Part shown: in pieces, positions 49,835-61,414 of the stretch
How the letters are laid out: each line of letters begins with the position of its first letter
Numbering within the stretch: the stretch's first letter is position 1
Source of the DNA: Armillaria gallica
Lineage: Eukaryota > Basidiomycota > Agaricomycetes > Agaricales > Physalacriaceae
DNA: 64,000 nt
Direction of reading: 5' to 3'
NCBI GenBank assembly: GCA_037576215.1
Contig: JBANDB010000009.1
Span: 2,232,001-2,296,000, forward strand
Notes under the pieces: generated by a model
What the model was told of the DNA's origin: nothing
The model's input: only the letters and a program-made list of their open reading frames with translations
The model's database searches: none
Translations under genes and position numbers: made by a program

Positions 49835-50681
49835 TCTGCTACTGAGAAAGGGGACCTCGGTGGTGGATACGTGGAAAGTAATGTGATTTTATAGCTGCGG
49901 GAGTTTTGTTAAGGTCTGCCATGCCAGGTGACGAGTTTGATAATCTCTGCTACATAAAGTCAATCAGACGGACGGAAGGAGTTGTGAAACGTGCGTGAAG
50001 CGGAATACCGGAAACTTTGCCGGGCCGATGATGACCTGCGTCGTTAAGAAGCATTTTTCCCAAGTACCAGCTGCAGTAGTAAGTTCGCCACACCGCAACA
50101 TCCACTAATGCGAACTTGAGGACAGTACTAATCATTACTACTAAGAACTGTTCAACGAGATAACCGTCAAGCTAAACGTACTTGAAATACAAGGTGAGAT
50201 GAGATATGCAAAGTTGAGAAGGAAGAACGAAGAAAAAGAATTGCTAGCAGTATTGTATGTGGGGGTAAAATAGTCCGAGTGGTGATGCCCATTCCCGGCC
50301 TTCATATACAGTAGTGCAGTCCGTGATAATAACCTTACAGGGATGCCTACGACATAGTAGAGATAAAAGGATATGTTGAGTGTCAGGGGAGAAGAGCAAG
50401 GGGGAGCGGAGTTCACAGCGATATGCAAATGGTAATGGTCGGCCAGCACCAGGACTGCAGATAGAAAGCGGAAGGGAATCATGACGAGTGCGTTGGCGAA
50501 TGCGGATGCGTAAAGAGTAATAATGAAGGCGGACGAGAGAGAAATCCAAATTGCAAAATCTAGATGAGACATGGAGGTGGACAGAGGGCAAAATGGGAGC
50601 AAGCGAGTTGAATAGCACAGAAGGGAATAATGGATATTAGGGCATTGTACAGTTGACTTTGGGTATACAGTTCCTTATACA
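49835..50681. other. Interval with one hydrophobic minus-strand frame
   Basis: A frame at 50602-50141 (real ATG about 50572, MSHLDFAIWISLSSAFI) encodes about 140 residues with three or four hydrophobic stretches and no family resemblance. It may be the 3' untranslated region of the Zds1-like gene or an orphan membrane protein. Confidence 0.3.
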
Positions 50682-53427
50682 TCATCGACGTCTATGTTGC
50701 TGTTGCTGCCATAAGGCAAGTGGGACGTCTTCGTCTTCCGTGAATCCGTTGGCTTGGGGATCTTGATCCTCTGCTGTCCGTGGTCTTCGCGCGCTGGAAG
50801 GCATCCCAGCATATGCGCTGTGTCCTTTGCGAACCTTTCCATTCACATGTGGAGGTGTTTGTGAGGGTAACACGGTTGCCGACAATGAACGTCCCGGCGT
50901 ACGACCTCCCGACATCATTTCCTGTCAAAAAAGCGTGAGCTGTTTTACTTCATAGAGCAAAACCGACTTACATGCGGTGGCGGCGAGCGTGATCGCCGTG
51001 GACCAGAAGCGGAGGGAGGTGACGTTGAATTTGCTCGACCCTGTGGCTGTTGCCACCCTGACTGGTCAAGAGGCGCCATGGCACCGGGAGGGAGACGTTG
51101 CTGCTGCTGATTCTGCATCATGTCGTTCGGATAATAATACTCCGGTGCATTTGGATCGACCGTGCCCTGTCCCATATTAGAGTACATTTGCGGTTGCTGC
51201 TGCATCCGATACGGTTGTCCCATCCCCATGTTTGGAGGCGCTGAGGATGTTCGGTTTGGGGGATCGTTATACCCGCCGTAACTATACTCCTGCTCCATCA
51301 CTCGATGCTGCATCTCGTATTGAGGACCTTTGACAGGTATTTCAGCTCGTCGGCCACCTCCGCCCGGGGGTGCTTTCGTTAGAGCTCCACGTCGAGGTGA
51401 AGCCTCCCTCTTCTTACTCTCCATCTGTTCTCTTTCCAGCCGCTCCTGCTCCGCACGTTCTCTCTCCACCCGTTCCTTCTGTTCCCGTTCCCGCTGTTCG
51501 TGCTCCTTCTGTTCTTTATCCTGGTTCCCAGCACCCGTGCCCGCAGCGTTCGCCTGACCATTGGCAGGCGTCGTCGGGTTCTGCGCCTTGATGACACCAA
51601 GATACCAAAACATCAGATTACTGATCAGAACTTGCTCGTACAGTGGTCTGCGAGGATTTGCAAGTTTTATGTGACTGAGCCTGTAAATGGCGCGTTCGAC
51701 GTGTATAGGATACCGTGACCAGTTATTGACGCCTGGACCTCCTTGTGAACCGTTTGGCGATGGAGGAGGAACATAGGATTTGGACGATTTTGAGGCGCCT
51801 AGTAACGCGGCGGCAGCTTCGCGGCCAGCCGCACCACCCGAAATACCCATCGACGGGGGGCCATCAGACTCTTTGCTCTTCTTCCCGCCAAACAATGATC
51901 CAAAAAAACCAGACTCCTTCTCTTTGTCCCCACTGTCTCGCTCTTTTTCTTTCGCAAGCTTTTTCCCTCCCTTGTCACTTCCCCACTTGCCAAACAGACC
52001 CTTCTTATCCTTCTCTTTACGATGATGCGCGGGAGGACTTGGAGGTACATGGAGAAATGCCGGCGGAGAAGAACCAGTAGGTGGATCAGGTGAATGAGAG
52101 GGAGATACACTCAGAGCTAAGGATTCCTGAGGTGATGGCGTCCGCGACGGTGGTCGCTGATCTGCGGAAGGTTCAGGAGCAAGCAACCGCTGAGGCTGCG
52201 GATGATGCAGGACGGGTTCCAGGGCTTGGAGGAGAGATGTTTGATCATCGGGGGATGTCGATGTTTGAATGGAGGGTAAGTCGTAGGCAAGTTCGTCGGC
52301 CGGAGAAGGTGGGATAACGACAGGCGTGTTACTTTCTTCGTCATCCTCCCGTACGTAGGCATCGAAAATGAAGGCCTCTTCGCTATAAGATTCTGGCCTG
52401 GCTTGAGTTTCGTTTTCAAACGTCCGTCGGCGTTGGGCTGCTGTCAAGACGTCGGGTTCTCCATGATCATTGGAAGAACGATCACTTGAAGTCCGTTTTT
52501 CGAGAGTGATTGGCGCTGTACCGGAGCGAACAGATGGGCCCCGTCTGGTTGAAGAACCGAAACGACTGCCACCTTCTCCAGCAGAGCCTTTTCGGATTCT
52601 GGTGCGCGCGGCACGGCGAAGGATCTGGCCGGGAGGCGGAACGATTATGGGAGCATCTGCTTCGTCGCCCATCTCTGGGATTGCATCTATGGTGTCGATA
52701 GCTGTAAAGTGTATATGTTCAATGAACAAAACAGATGAAAATATAGTCAGTACTCACATGTAGGGGACACGTTCAAGCTAAGACTTCGTCGCAGGACACT
52801 TCTCAGCTTGGACGGGTCGTCGCTCTCTGAGGCCTCTTCCGCCAACTCCTCCAGCTTTTGCAAGTCACTTATCGTGAGCTGAGGCCCCCGATTAGCGAGA
52901 AGACTAGACCGATTTCGTCTTAGCGGCACAATCTTTTCCTCCTCCTCGACGCCATCATTCTCCGATGGTCTGTACTGCCGACTCAGCATCGACTTCTTCC
53001 TTCCCAAGCCCCCAGACGAAAGCGACGATATCGAACTGGACCGGCTGGGGGTGATACTTCCATCTCCAGGCGGTGGTGATCTGGCGTGTTCCTTGAGAAA
53101 GGCACGAAATTCAGCAGGGGCAATTTCAGGATGGACGCTAGCTGGGACCCAGAAAAGGTGGAAGGGATCGTCTGCAGGGTTGTTGGGGCCATCTATGCCA
53201 CTCATGCTGCTGCCATGGTCGGAACTGGAGCCATCGTCGTGTGAACTGCTCGACGAATCACCGTCTGACGTCTGTGCTCCTGACCAATATGTACTCGTTG
53301 GCGAGACTGGCGATGACTGATTGGGCAAATCTGGGTCGATGGCAAGTGCGCCGGGCGTCGTCGAGCGCCTCTTGATGTCGCGGAGGGCCTCGACCTCGCG
53401 CTGGATGTCGTACGTCGAAGGCTGCAT
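50682..53427 (-). CDS. Zds1-type protein (Zds1 C-terminal domain)
   Basis: In yeast Zds1/Zds2 bind PP2A-Cdc55 and control mitotic entry, exit and polarity. Three exons: 53427-52758, 52701-50972 and 50921-50682, introns 56 and 50 bases, about 879 residues. ATG 53427 opens MQPSTYDIQREVEALRDIKR. The N-terminal block DPFHLFWVPASVHPEIAPAE (residues about 85-105) is typical of fungal Zds proteins. The middle is disordered, rich in Ser/Pro and with a Lys/Gly-rich KKGLFGKWGSDKGGKK stretch. The conserved C-terminal domain is YPIHVERAIYRLSHIKLANP and RRPLYEQVLISNLMFWYLGV. After it come an EQKEREQ-type charged repeat and Gln-rich tails ending in QQQQHRRR. Assignment rests on the C-terminal domain and the N-terminal block. 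Confidence 0.75.
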
Positions 53428-53932
53428 CTGGTAGGCTGTGAAGAAGCTGGGAAAGCGCTTAAAAGTGTGACAGGACGACCAAAACAACCAAGGCCGGGGT
53501 GATGGAGAAGGGAGCGGTGAACGACGGAGGCGTCGTTGTCGTTGTGGCTGACGATGAGCGAAGGGACAGATTAGTGCGCAGGTACAAGTTTGGAATTACC
53601 GAATGAGCTCGGCCGCCACAACGGCAGGAGCCTTCGCTCGATTTGGTCACTTCATTTTTCTAATCTACGATTTTTCTTGCAGGATATACTATACCCTTCC
53701 TTGGTATTTTTATCCCCAGATTCGCTGTTTTTCTCCAATGTAAAATCGATGGTAAAATATTAAAATACAGCATTATCTGCGCCACCACCTGATCAGGCAA
53801 CCAGTACGTCGCCAACCTGCTGTGATACAAATCTCAGCGCCTGTAGTACAAACGCTGCTGAAACAATGGAGAGCAGGACTGACACAGCAGACCCCATTCT
53901 TTCATGGTTCCGTTCAAGTGCCACGGGGCTTG

Positions 53933-54254
53933 TTAAGAACTAGGGTCCAATACAGAACTCTCTCGTCGAAGCTCTTGGATCACGGCCTGTGACGCTGGTC
54001 GTCAGATGGTCCGTTATATCGCGCAAGAAAGACGTATTCCCCTACCGCCAATGCTTCAGGATTGACACCGCTTTCTATCATCCTCACGCATGTTGTTAGC
54101 GTCTCTCGATCCAATCTTGTATTCAGAAGCTGTGAAATTTCGTGAAGAACTATATAAAAGATGAGACATGTACGACGTTCGTTATGAAAGCGATAATCTT
54201 ACTGTCCAGGGTCTGCTGTGCAGAGCTGATACGTTCTGCTTCACGTGAGGGCAT
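53933..54254 (-). CDS. MZT1: Mitotic-spindle organizing protein 1 (MOZART1)
   Basis: Small subunit that binds gamma-tubulin complexes and recruits them to spindle-pole bodies. Three tiny exons: 54254-54203 ([17 protein letters not shown] + 1 base), 54149-54046 and 53986-53933, with introns of 53 and 59 bases (GTAAGATT...ATATAG; GTAGGGG...GTCACAG). The 69-residue product carries the signature in order: [20 protein letters not shown], then [19 protein letters not shown] and AVIQELRRE. Length and motif order match MOZART1 across eukaryotes. Each exon is too short to stand out as an open frame, so automated callers can miss this gene. It lies 505 bases upstream of the Zds1-like start, same strand. 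Confidence 0.88.
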
Positions 54255-55164
54255 GGCGATAGTGGTGAGAGAACCGTATACGTTCTGAAATCCGCAAATA
54301 GCAATCAACGCCGCCCGGGTTTTTAATTTCGGAGAGTTCGAACTTCGACTAGGTTCGACTTCTTGGATTTACGACAACCAGTCGATGATAGTGGGTTATA
54401 AACCCCGCAACAGCTTGGCTGAAAACAAGAAACACTGCCACATCAAAATTACTACTTGTAATTAATTAATTGCTCCCAGGACATACTGATACCTCTTGAC
54501 TACCTCCCGACATTTCCGCGTGTTGAAAGTGGAATCGTGGATTGGGTTGAGAACAGACACAGATTCGCAGAGCTATTCGGAGCCGCTATTAAACGAGAGC
54601 CACGTCTGGCTCTCGATCGCTTATTGCATCGTCATGACATAGAGCAGCCCGGCGGCAACGCTCGGCATCTCATTCTTTTCCGAGCTCGACCTCTCGAACT
54701 TGAGGGCAAGCAGTTCTCGACAATCGAAATTACACAAATATTGTAAGGTCAGACCACACGAATCTCGGAAGGCTGATCGCTGACGGTTGCTACGTTGCCC
54801 AGTTAGATACAACAACGATTGTTCCCACCAAATCCGCAGAATAAAACACTATAATAATAACCATCGGTATCACTGGTGTCCCAATCTACTTCCTTAAGAA
54901 TTCACTTGAAGGCGAACAGGCTCCTTCTTTGTGCAGCATACCCTAACTACCGGCAATTCTCTATACCCCAACGTCCCAAGACCTGGATTTCAACACAATG
55001 ATTGGCCCAGCCTCGTCTACTTCTACCACTCTATTGAAGGAAGCGCAACAGAAATATTCGGGATCCCTGGTCTATTCCTAAAACGAAGCTACCCCGGGAA
55101 ATGAGCACCACCCAGCGCAGCGCATTCATTTTGGAAAGTGGACGAATTGTGCAACGTCAGTCTA
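54255..55164. other. Interval without a recognisable gene
   Basis: A plus-strand frame of about 69 codons (54537-54746) has no start context or homologue that I know. Nothing else seen. Confidence 0.4.
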
Positions 55165-55680
55165 CCGTTAAAGCGGCCTTACAAGTCGAATTACAGCAGC
55201 GGATAGACGCAGATCGTCATAGATAATAATATCATGGTACATCGTGGGGCCTGTGGTTTCATCTCCTTCAAACTCCGGCGTTAGGCTAAAATTACGGGTC
55301 TCAAAAGCAAAGTCCGACAAGCTAGCGTCGTAATAGGCGTTTGCAATGCCGACATCAAGTATGGGCAATGACAATGCGTCATCAAGGAGGAATTGTCCGT
55401 AACATATTAATCATCCTACACATAACGAAAGAACTCGTACTAAGTACTTGCTTCGAGTTGATGTCCGAGGTGACGAATCTGGGCTTGATAATCCCTCTAG
55501 CAAAGCCGACCTTGGATATCGGGGAAGCAACTGTAGTTCTGAATGTAAAAGGCGAAAAGTGCCTACACTCACCGCGACACGATGAACTTGAATGGAAGCA
55601 GAGACGCCAAGCGAGGTTTGATCGCGTCATCCAGTCTCAAATGTAATGCAGAGCATGCGCTGTATCGGAGTGGAGAAGCC
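55165..55680 (-). pseudogene. C-terminal part of an unidentified gene, probably degenerate
   Basis: Three minus-strand segments look like coding exons: ALHLRLDDAIKPRLASLLPF (about 55650-55575), TTVASPISKVGFARGIIKPR plus FVTSDINSKQ (about 55530-55440) and YGQFLLDDALSLPILDVGIA running to a terminal RLVRPL and stop at 55168. The first two join in frame through a GTGAGTG...CATTCAG intron. The second and third cannot be joined by any GT-AG pair, and upstream frames hit stops, so the gene appears broken or truncated at both sides. I do not recognise the family. Confidence 0.4.
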
Positions 55681-56845
55681 CAATGAAACTCCATCGAAAA
55701 TTTGCAGTGATGAGGAAGTTAGAACAGTACTCACGGAAACCTCCCCAACAATGTCCCAAGACACTCTCGATTTCATCTTGGGGCCCAGTGTCCCACATCA
55801 GAAAGAAGGTCTCAGGCATCAGTCAAAGGCTTTGACAAGACTGGGAGACATGATAGGCGAGGAAGAAAACTTTTGTTCATAAATTTAAGCGAGCGCTCTC
55901 TGCTGTGAGTTTATATTCAGGCAGTGAAAGCAAAAAAAATACACACCGCCTATAGACGTTGATCTTCATCTGCACATGTTTTTACGGGGAGCGGTACCGG
56001 ACCAAAGGTGCATGAAGTTGATGGATTAAATATTACCACGGTAGCGAAGACTTACACGCAGACGGAGGTAACGTTGACCGAAGAGAATCATCTGTTAATT
56101 CATTTGCGATTTCTCCAAAATATTCCTTTCGTATACACACGGGCTAGAATGAGGATAAATCAGCAAAAATTGAGAGGTGGGAATTGAGCGTACTGAAGGA
56201 GATACTGGAAATTGTCAAGGCACGAACGGATGCGCATATACGCTACCTACAAATGGAACAACCCCGTAGGCAGGTGTTCAACCTGCGGAGACCGTTGACA
56301 GGAAGTTCCGAATAGAAAACATACCCTAGCAAGAAAATCAGGAAAAACCACACATCGTTCTGGCGCAACGAACAGAGCTCCCAGGGGAGTATGATATGAA
56401 TCCAGTCGATAGTAATTACTTAATCCAAGTGTCGATCACGGTTGCCATGACTGAGAGGCAAGCAAAGAGGATCAGCCCACGAAATAGCTCATTTCCTGGG
56501 ATGCAGACGCGAAAGATCAGTATTTCAAGTTACGCGGCAGGACGCGCTATTCGAAGTGGGTGAGCCATACCACGCCCAGCCCTAGTGTTCTTGTCAGAAG
56601 TCCAGCATAAAGACAAGAAGTAGTAGCACCGTGACGGCTATGACCGATAAGATGGAGCAACTTATATTTTATTCGGTAGTCGTCGTTGAATATTTCAAGT
56701 CAAGCGTGGGATCTGTAACCGATACTTTCGAGAGCCTAGTTGTCCCAAAAATATCAGCGCAGTATTGAAGATTTATGCCACCCGTAGCAAGGACTCGGAT
56801 CTTGGTACAAGCAAGAGATCCACAAGGGATAAGGACCAGGAGCAG
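55681..56845. other. Interval without a recognisable gene
   Basis: Short frames only. The part next to 56846 is the 3' flank of the GH16 gene, whose exact end is uncertain. Confidence 0.4.
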
Positions 56846-58225
56846 TCAAGCTGGCGGTACGTCATGTAAGGTGACCGATACATACACGTCGATATCAAGT
56901 AACATAAGCCGGTTCGCCTGTAATCGCAAGTTCGACTGAAAACGAATGACATCAAATGAAATGTTACAGCGTACTTCAACCAATGACGCGGTCATATACA
57001 CATAAAGAGTTTACCTCCCAATAAGCCTCGGAGAAAGCATAGGGACTGTTATCCACGACTGCAAAATGATGACTCGCATAACGCACAACGAAAAGGGATA
57101 TTCGTGACTTACACTGCTGACAAGAACCGCAACTTTGGCCACAATCTGACGCGTCGAAAGCGGAGCCTGCCCAGTCGCCCTATCGTGCGGATTCGCGTTA
57201 GGAGCCTCCAGAGGAAACTGAGGGCTTACGCAAAATGTAATATCAAAGACAGTAATATGACCATCACCGAAGTGGGCGTCGTATCCGCATTGATCGACAG
57301 GAAATGACGCGTCCGGAGTTCCCCAGTTATCCGTGCAGATTTGATCAAACTGTGGTGGCTGAAGTACTTCTGGCGGTATAGAGCTGTAGCTTCTAGGCCA
57401 AAACCACACCTTGACACCGTTAATATCGTCTTTGGTCATGGCATAGTACCCTCCGCCGTTCTGGTTGAACGCAGTTCCATACGAATTAGGTTGAGTGAAC
57501 GCAGTTCCGCAGCCTTGATTGTAGTTGACGTCTGCGTCACAGTTGCTGGAGACGGTATTTCTTTCCAAACGCGTTTACTGAAGAACAAAACAACTAAGCG
57601 AAGAGGACATACCCCTTTTGATTACGCGTGTTCAGCATGGTACAGTTCCCGGTTGTGTGAAGAGAGGAGAGATTGTCACAGTTCATATTAACGCCTAGAT
57701 GGAACACTGGTCATCAACAGAGGTCTGGCAGGTCCTGACTGGTACACACCTTCAATGATATCAATTTCTCCTCCATTAGGCCATGGTCCATCCTTGCTCA
57801 CAGTCCAAAAGGCGGGCCAAGTACCGCATCCCACTGGCATGTGCTGGACATCCAATATCATGAGCGACTGGCAATGTGAGGTCCGAGAAGATATCCGGAC
57901 GCTATCTCTGCCTCTCGTGCCCGGTGCTACGGTATTATATGCGTCTGCGCGCATGATGAACTTTGAATTGTCGGGTGATGCTATGATATGTTTGAATGTT
58001 CGCCTAACGCATGAGAGAAAAGGCGTTACCGTAGGAAAGATTGTTGGCCTTTGCTGTGTCTTTGTCGACATAATTGACGCGTCCGTGGGTTGGGTCATCA
58101 AAAGTCTCCCATATGAATGAATCGAAGAAGTCGTTGCCTCGGAGAATCTCTGCTAGGCGGAATGTCGGATTGGCAGTCACAATAGAAATGAAGAGGAAAA
58201 GAACGAGAAGATATAGAGAAAACAT
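56846..58225 (-). CDS. Secreted glycoside hydrolase family 16 endo-1,3(4)-beta-glucanase
   Basis: Cell-wall beta-glucan hydrolase. ATG 58225 opens a signal peptide (MFSLYLLVLFLFISIVTA). Then DFFDSFIWETFDDPTHGRVN, SKFIMRADAYNTVAPG, RDSVRISS, the substrate cleft block VGCGTWPAFWTVSKDGPWPN and the catalytic motif GEIDIIEG (two Glu and Asp of ExDxxE). C-terminal blocks: NCDADVNYNQGCGTAF, GGGYYAMTKDDINGVKVWFW, WGTPDASFPVDQC, FGDGHITVFDITFC, GDWAGSAFDASDCGQSC and SPYAFSEAYWE. Introns about 50 bases, for example after LSY (GTAACGCC...CATAG) and after IIEG (GTGTGTACC...TCTAG). The last exon as read stops at 56846-56848 after VTLHDVPPA; this ending is unlike the usual GH16 C-terminus and may be wrong. 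No break in the catalytic part. Confidence 0.85.
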
Positions 58226-60182
58226 GTCCAGGATAGCGAGTGTAGTGTCGGTAATGAGCAAAGTTGACAGACTACAGAGGGCCAAAGCGATCCCAGCCTG
58301 TCCCGATTTGGGGTCCACATTACCTTCTCTATATTTCCTTTCTCGTCGTTCAGTCCTTCGACTTCTGTAGATCAGGCATTTTTGGCACCGAGCCAAGCAG
58401 CAAAGATGCAACATGAAAAGCACATGGAGCGCATACCAGCAACTTCCGAAGGTACAAGATTCTGAAAGAAGTCTGCTCCATAGTGCGACTCACCTCGTTT
58501 TGTTAGTTACTACTACGGAAGGTATGCCATGTCATGGAAGAAGTCCTTGTGAGCCGCCATTTCACGAAAACCTGCGAGGCTACGTGATTGACAGGTTATA
58601 TTCTGTTTGAAAATATGTCAGCTGTACCGTTAAAAGAATCCCGACGTACTTGCTGTGCGCAAAAGGTTGGATCAAAATTCCCTATCTATTCCTATCGCTG
58701 TCTTCGCATTTTGTCGGCGAGAAATTATTACATTCCAGGAGTGTACCATACTGGAACTTTAGGCCCATGGCCTACCAGGCGCTGGCGCTCGGCTTTATTG
58801 GAGAAATCTAGTTCACTGCTGCAGCCTAGCCCTTAGAAATTTACACTCTGGAGATTCAGACGCGCTAGCGATGTGACCTTGCCATTTATGATACCGACCA
58901 CGGCGCAGAGAATCTAGAAAGCGACGAAGAAAGAAGCACGACTCGGCACCACACAGTAGTCCAAAGTTGTTCACAAGCAGATCCATTAGGAGACCAGACT
59001 CGTCCTGGACGCTTCGAAGTAACTCGTTGCAAACGTTGCAAATATAGAGCATGTGGGTCAAGCTGGGTCAAGCCAAGTTCGACCGGCATCCCCCGGAAAA
59101 TGCCCTCGATCGATTGATCAGCGATTGAACGGGTAAATCCGAGGGTAGTCGGTGCCGTCTTCTCCATACATGGTCATCCGCCTTGAGCCTGAGGGTCGAA
59201 TGGATCCTCGCCGCCGAGTTGGAAATTTGGCTACAAATTGCGGAACTATCCGTGCAGCAGGGGAGCCAGCCCTGAGCCCACTCAAACCCAACCATCTGCA
59301 CTCATCTCCTCCATGTTCCAGGTGAAATATTTCAATGATGAACTAAAGTTCAGTCATCGCTACCTGCTACTTGAGTGGCAAACCTTTTTTATGAAGTTCT
59401 GTTGATTGGAATCGCTAATTTCAAGTCCTCCGGATCTTGCTTCCCCCATAACGGTGACTCCATGTTTTTCGGTAGAACATAATAACTTGAAAGTGTTTGC
59501 GCAGCGGTAGCTCCAGAGTTTTCAACAGCGGCTAATCCAGAAGGCCTAAATGAAATTTCCATTTGCTTGGCCTGGGTTGGAAAATCGGTGTGTCAAAAGA
59601 ATACTGTGACTATTCAGCCGACCGGTAACTTCGTGTGCTTTATAACTTCCGTCATCGCTGGTCCAGCCATCTTCAAGGATACTGGCACCGTGTCTACCTT
59701 GAGCCAAGCGTCCAGTGAGAAAGGTCTGGTATAGTTTACATATTCCGAGGACATACCACGCGTATTTGGGGACTCCGGGACGCGTAACATGACGCGTAGT
59801 TTCATGGAGACGCGTAAACCGAAGTCGGGGCTTCAAACATGAAGTTGAAGGACGGAACATCTCCACCTAATTGTCGATAGGCGAGGCACAACTGATCGTA
59901 AAAAAATCCTGCGGTCTTCGAGCTCAAACATCCGCTGCATAGATGTTGCGCCGGTTCAAGCAGAGCAATGCAGAAGGATTGTTGACCTTGTGCATCATAT
60001 TTGAAAAACAGACATTTGTTGAACAGTGCATGGAAACGACCATGAAGTGTACCCTACAGAATATCATCTCGTTAAAAAATCGACCCTTGAGATGAGTTCG
60101 ACATCCAAAGATAGCACTCAACGCCGCAGAACTCATTACGTAACAATTGAAATTTTGTTCCTTACCACCATCTGCAGTCGTC
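58226..60182. other. Long interval without a recognisable gene
   Basis: Many short overlapping frames on both strands (up to about 106 codons), none with family resemblance or splice-consistent extension. A short plus-strand stretch near 59195-59255 (ILAAELEIWLQIAEL) resembles an F-box first helix but stops soon after. Confidence 0.4.
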
Positions 60183-60871
60183 ATGGCTCCTTCAAAGGCA
60201 GGCAAGGTAGCAGCCGAAAAGACGAAGAAGGAAAAGATACACCATCCACAGTCCCGAAAAGCAGGACAGCTAGCGCGCAAAGCGCTCAGAAAGGGCAAAC
60301 TCGGAGGCCAAGCGTCCAATCGGGGCAAAAAACATCATTTTCTTGGTCCGTATACATATTGACGACTTGGATATTACTGACTGTGATATGCCAGCTGATT
60401 TCTACGGATTTTTCTACGACTCTCTTCCTGAAGAAGGCGTTTTGACGCTCGAAGAGCTCCACGGTCTCCTGCGGGATGTATGGTTGACGAGACACGACGC
60501 CGAGTTAGAGGAGGAGAAAACTTTACGGAGAAAAGGCAGACCCAAAAGTGTGAAAGAAGTCAAATTGGAGGAGATAAAACTGCGAGAGTCGGAGGAGTAT
60601 CGCACTGGGTTCGGTATGTGATATTGCCTATATTTCCTTCTTCATCCAGCTTACGTGGGGCACAGAGGTGATTGACCTAACCCACCGACCCACTGTGGAT
60701 CTGTTTCGACGATGGGATCAGAAGGAAGTTGCCTTCATTCAGCTGCTGCGATTCATTCGTATATCAAGCGCCAATCCAGGTTCCATTGTTATCTCGAGGC
60801 CTGGGAAGCATCACAGCATGGTTGAATCAGTGGAACCGAGTCTGGCGGACGTGGAGATGATTGACAGCTGA
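60183..60871 (+). CDS. TMA16: Translation machinery-associated protein 16
   Basis: 60S ribosome assembly factor that associates with late nuclear pre-60S particles. Three exons: 60183-60345, 60395-60613 and 60666-60871; introns 49 bases (GTCCGT...TGCCAG) and 52 bases (GTATGT...GCACAG). Blocks in order: MAPSKAGKVAAEKTKKEKIH, HPQSRKAGQLARKALRKGKL, DFYGFFYDSLPEEGVLTLEE, LRDVWLTRHDAELEEEK, RKGRPKSVKEVKLEEIKLRE, EEYRTGF, LFRRWDQKEVAFIQLLRFIR and ISRPGKH. About 195 residues, normal for the family. Basic N-terminus fits nucleolar location. Frame intact across both joins. Confidence 0.92.
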
Positions 60872-61414
60872 AGTAGGCATAGTGCGATGTGATGATATCC
60901 TTCAATGGGTCCACCATCTGTCGACGCTGCTTGACGATCCTATCAGCGACGCTACTTGCTCATGTAGTCTTTCGGAATATATTGTTGACTTCCCTTTTTG
61001 TAGGAAAGATTGATAAAACCTTGGCGACGGATGCCCTACCCTGCCCGTGACGCGGTGACTTGAAATGAACAGTCACATAACCCCATTGTCTTTGGACTAC
61101 ATCATTGCATGACTCAGTTGGACCATTTGGTTTCTCTTGGGATCTGATTGGGTGTGCCTAGCTCTACCCTGGACACGGTAGATTGAGGGGCCAATGAGCA
61201 TCCTCTCCGGTTGTCTAGACCGCCGAACAGGGTCCAGAACTTGCATCAGAAACATGATCTTCCGGTCCCTAGAATTGCAAAATTTGCCTCCGTGCCGCAG
61301 GTACATATGGTAATAACATTTGCAGATTTTGTTTTTAGCATTTGCATCATTTGCTTTATAAACGCGGATGATCAACCCCAGCTCACCCACTTCCTCTCCG
61401 CATTTCGCCACAGT
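60872..61414. other. Intergenic spacer between TMA16 and the FAD monooxygenase
   Basis: No conserved frame. It contains the promoter of the monooxygenase gene, with a TTTATAAACGCGG stretch about 45 bases before its ATG that may serve as TATA element. Confidence 0.4.

Noticed and set aside
51330..52317. Several plus-strand frames over the Zds1-like gene
   Set aside because: They are shadows of the repetitive Ser/Pro/Glu-rich minus-strand exon and carry no domain.
59068..59301. Possible F-box gene
   Set aside because: Only about 15 residues resemble an F-box helix and the frame closes at once; no exon could be added.
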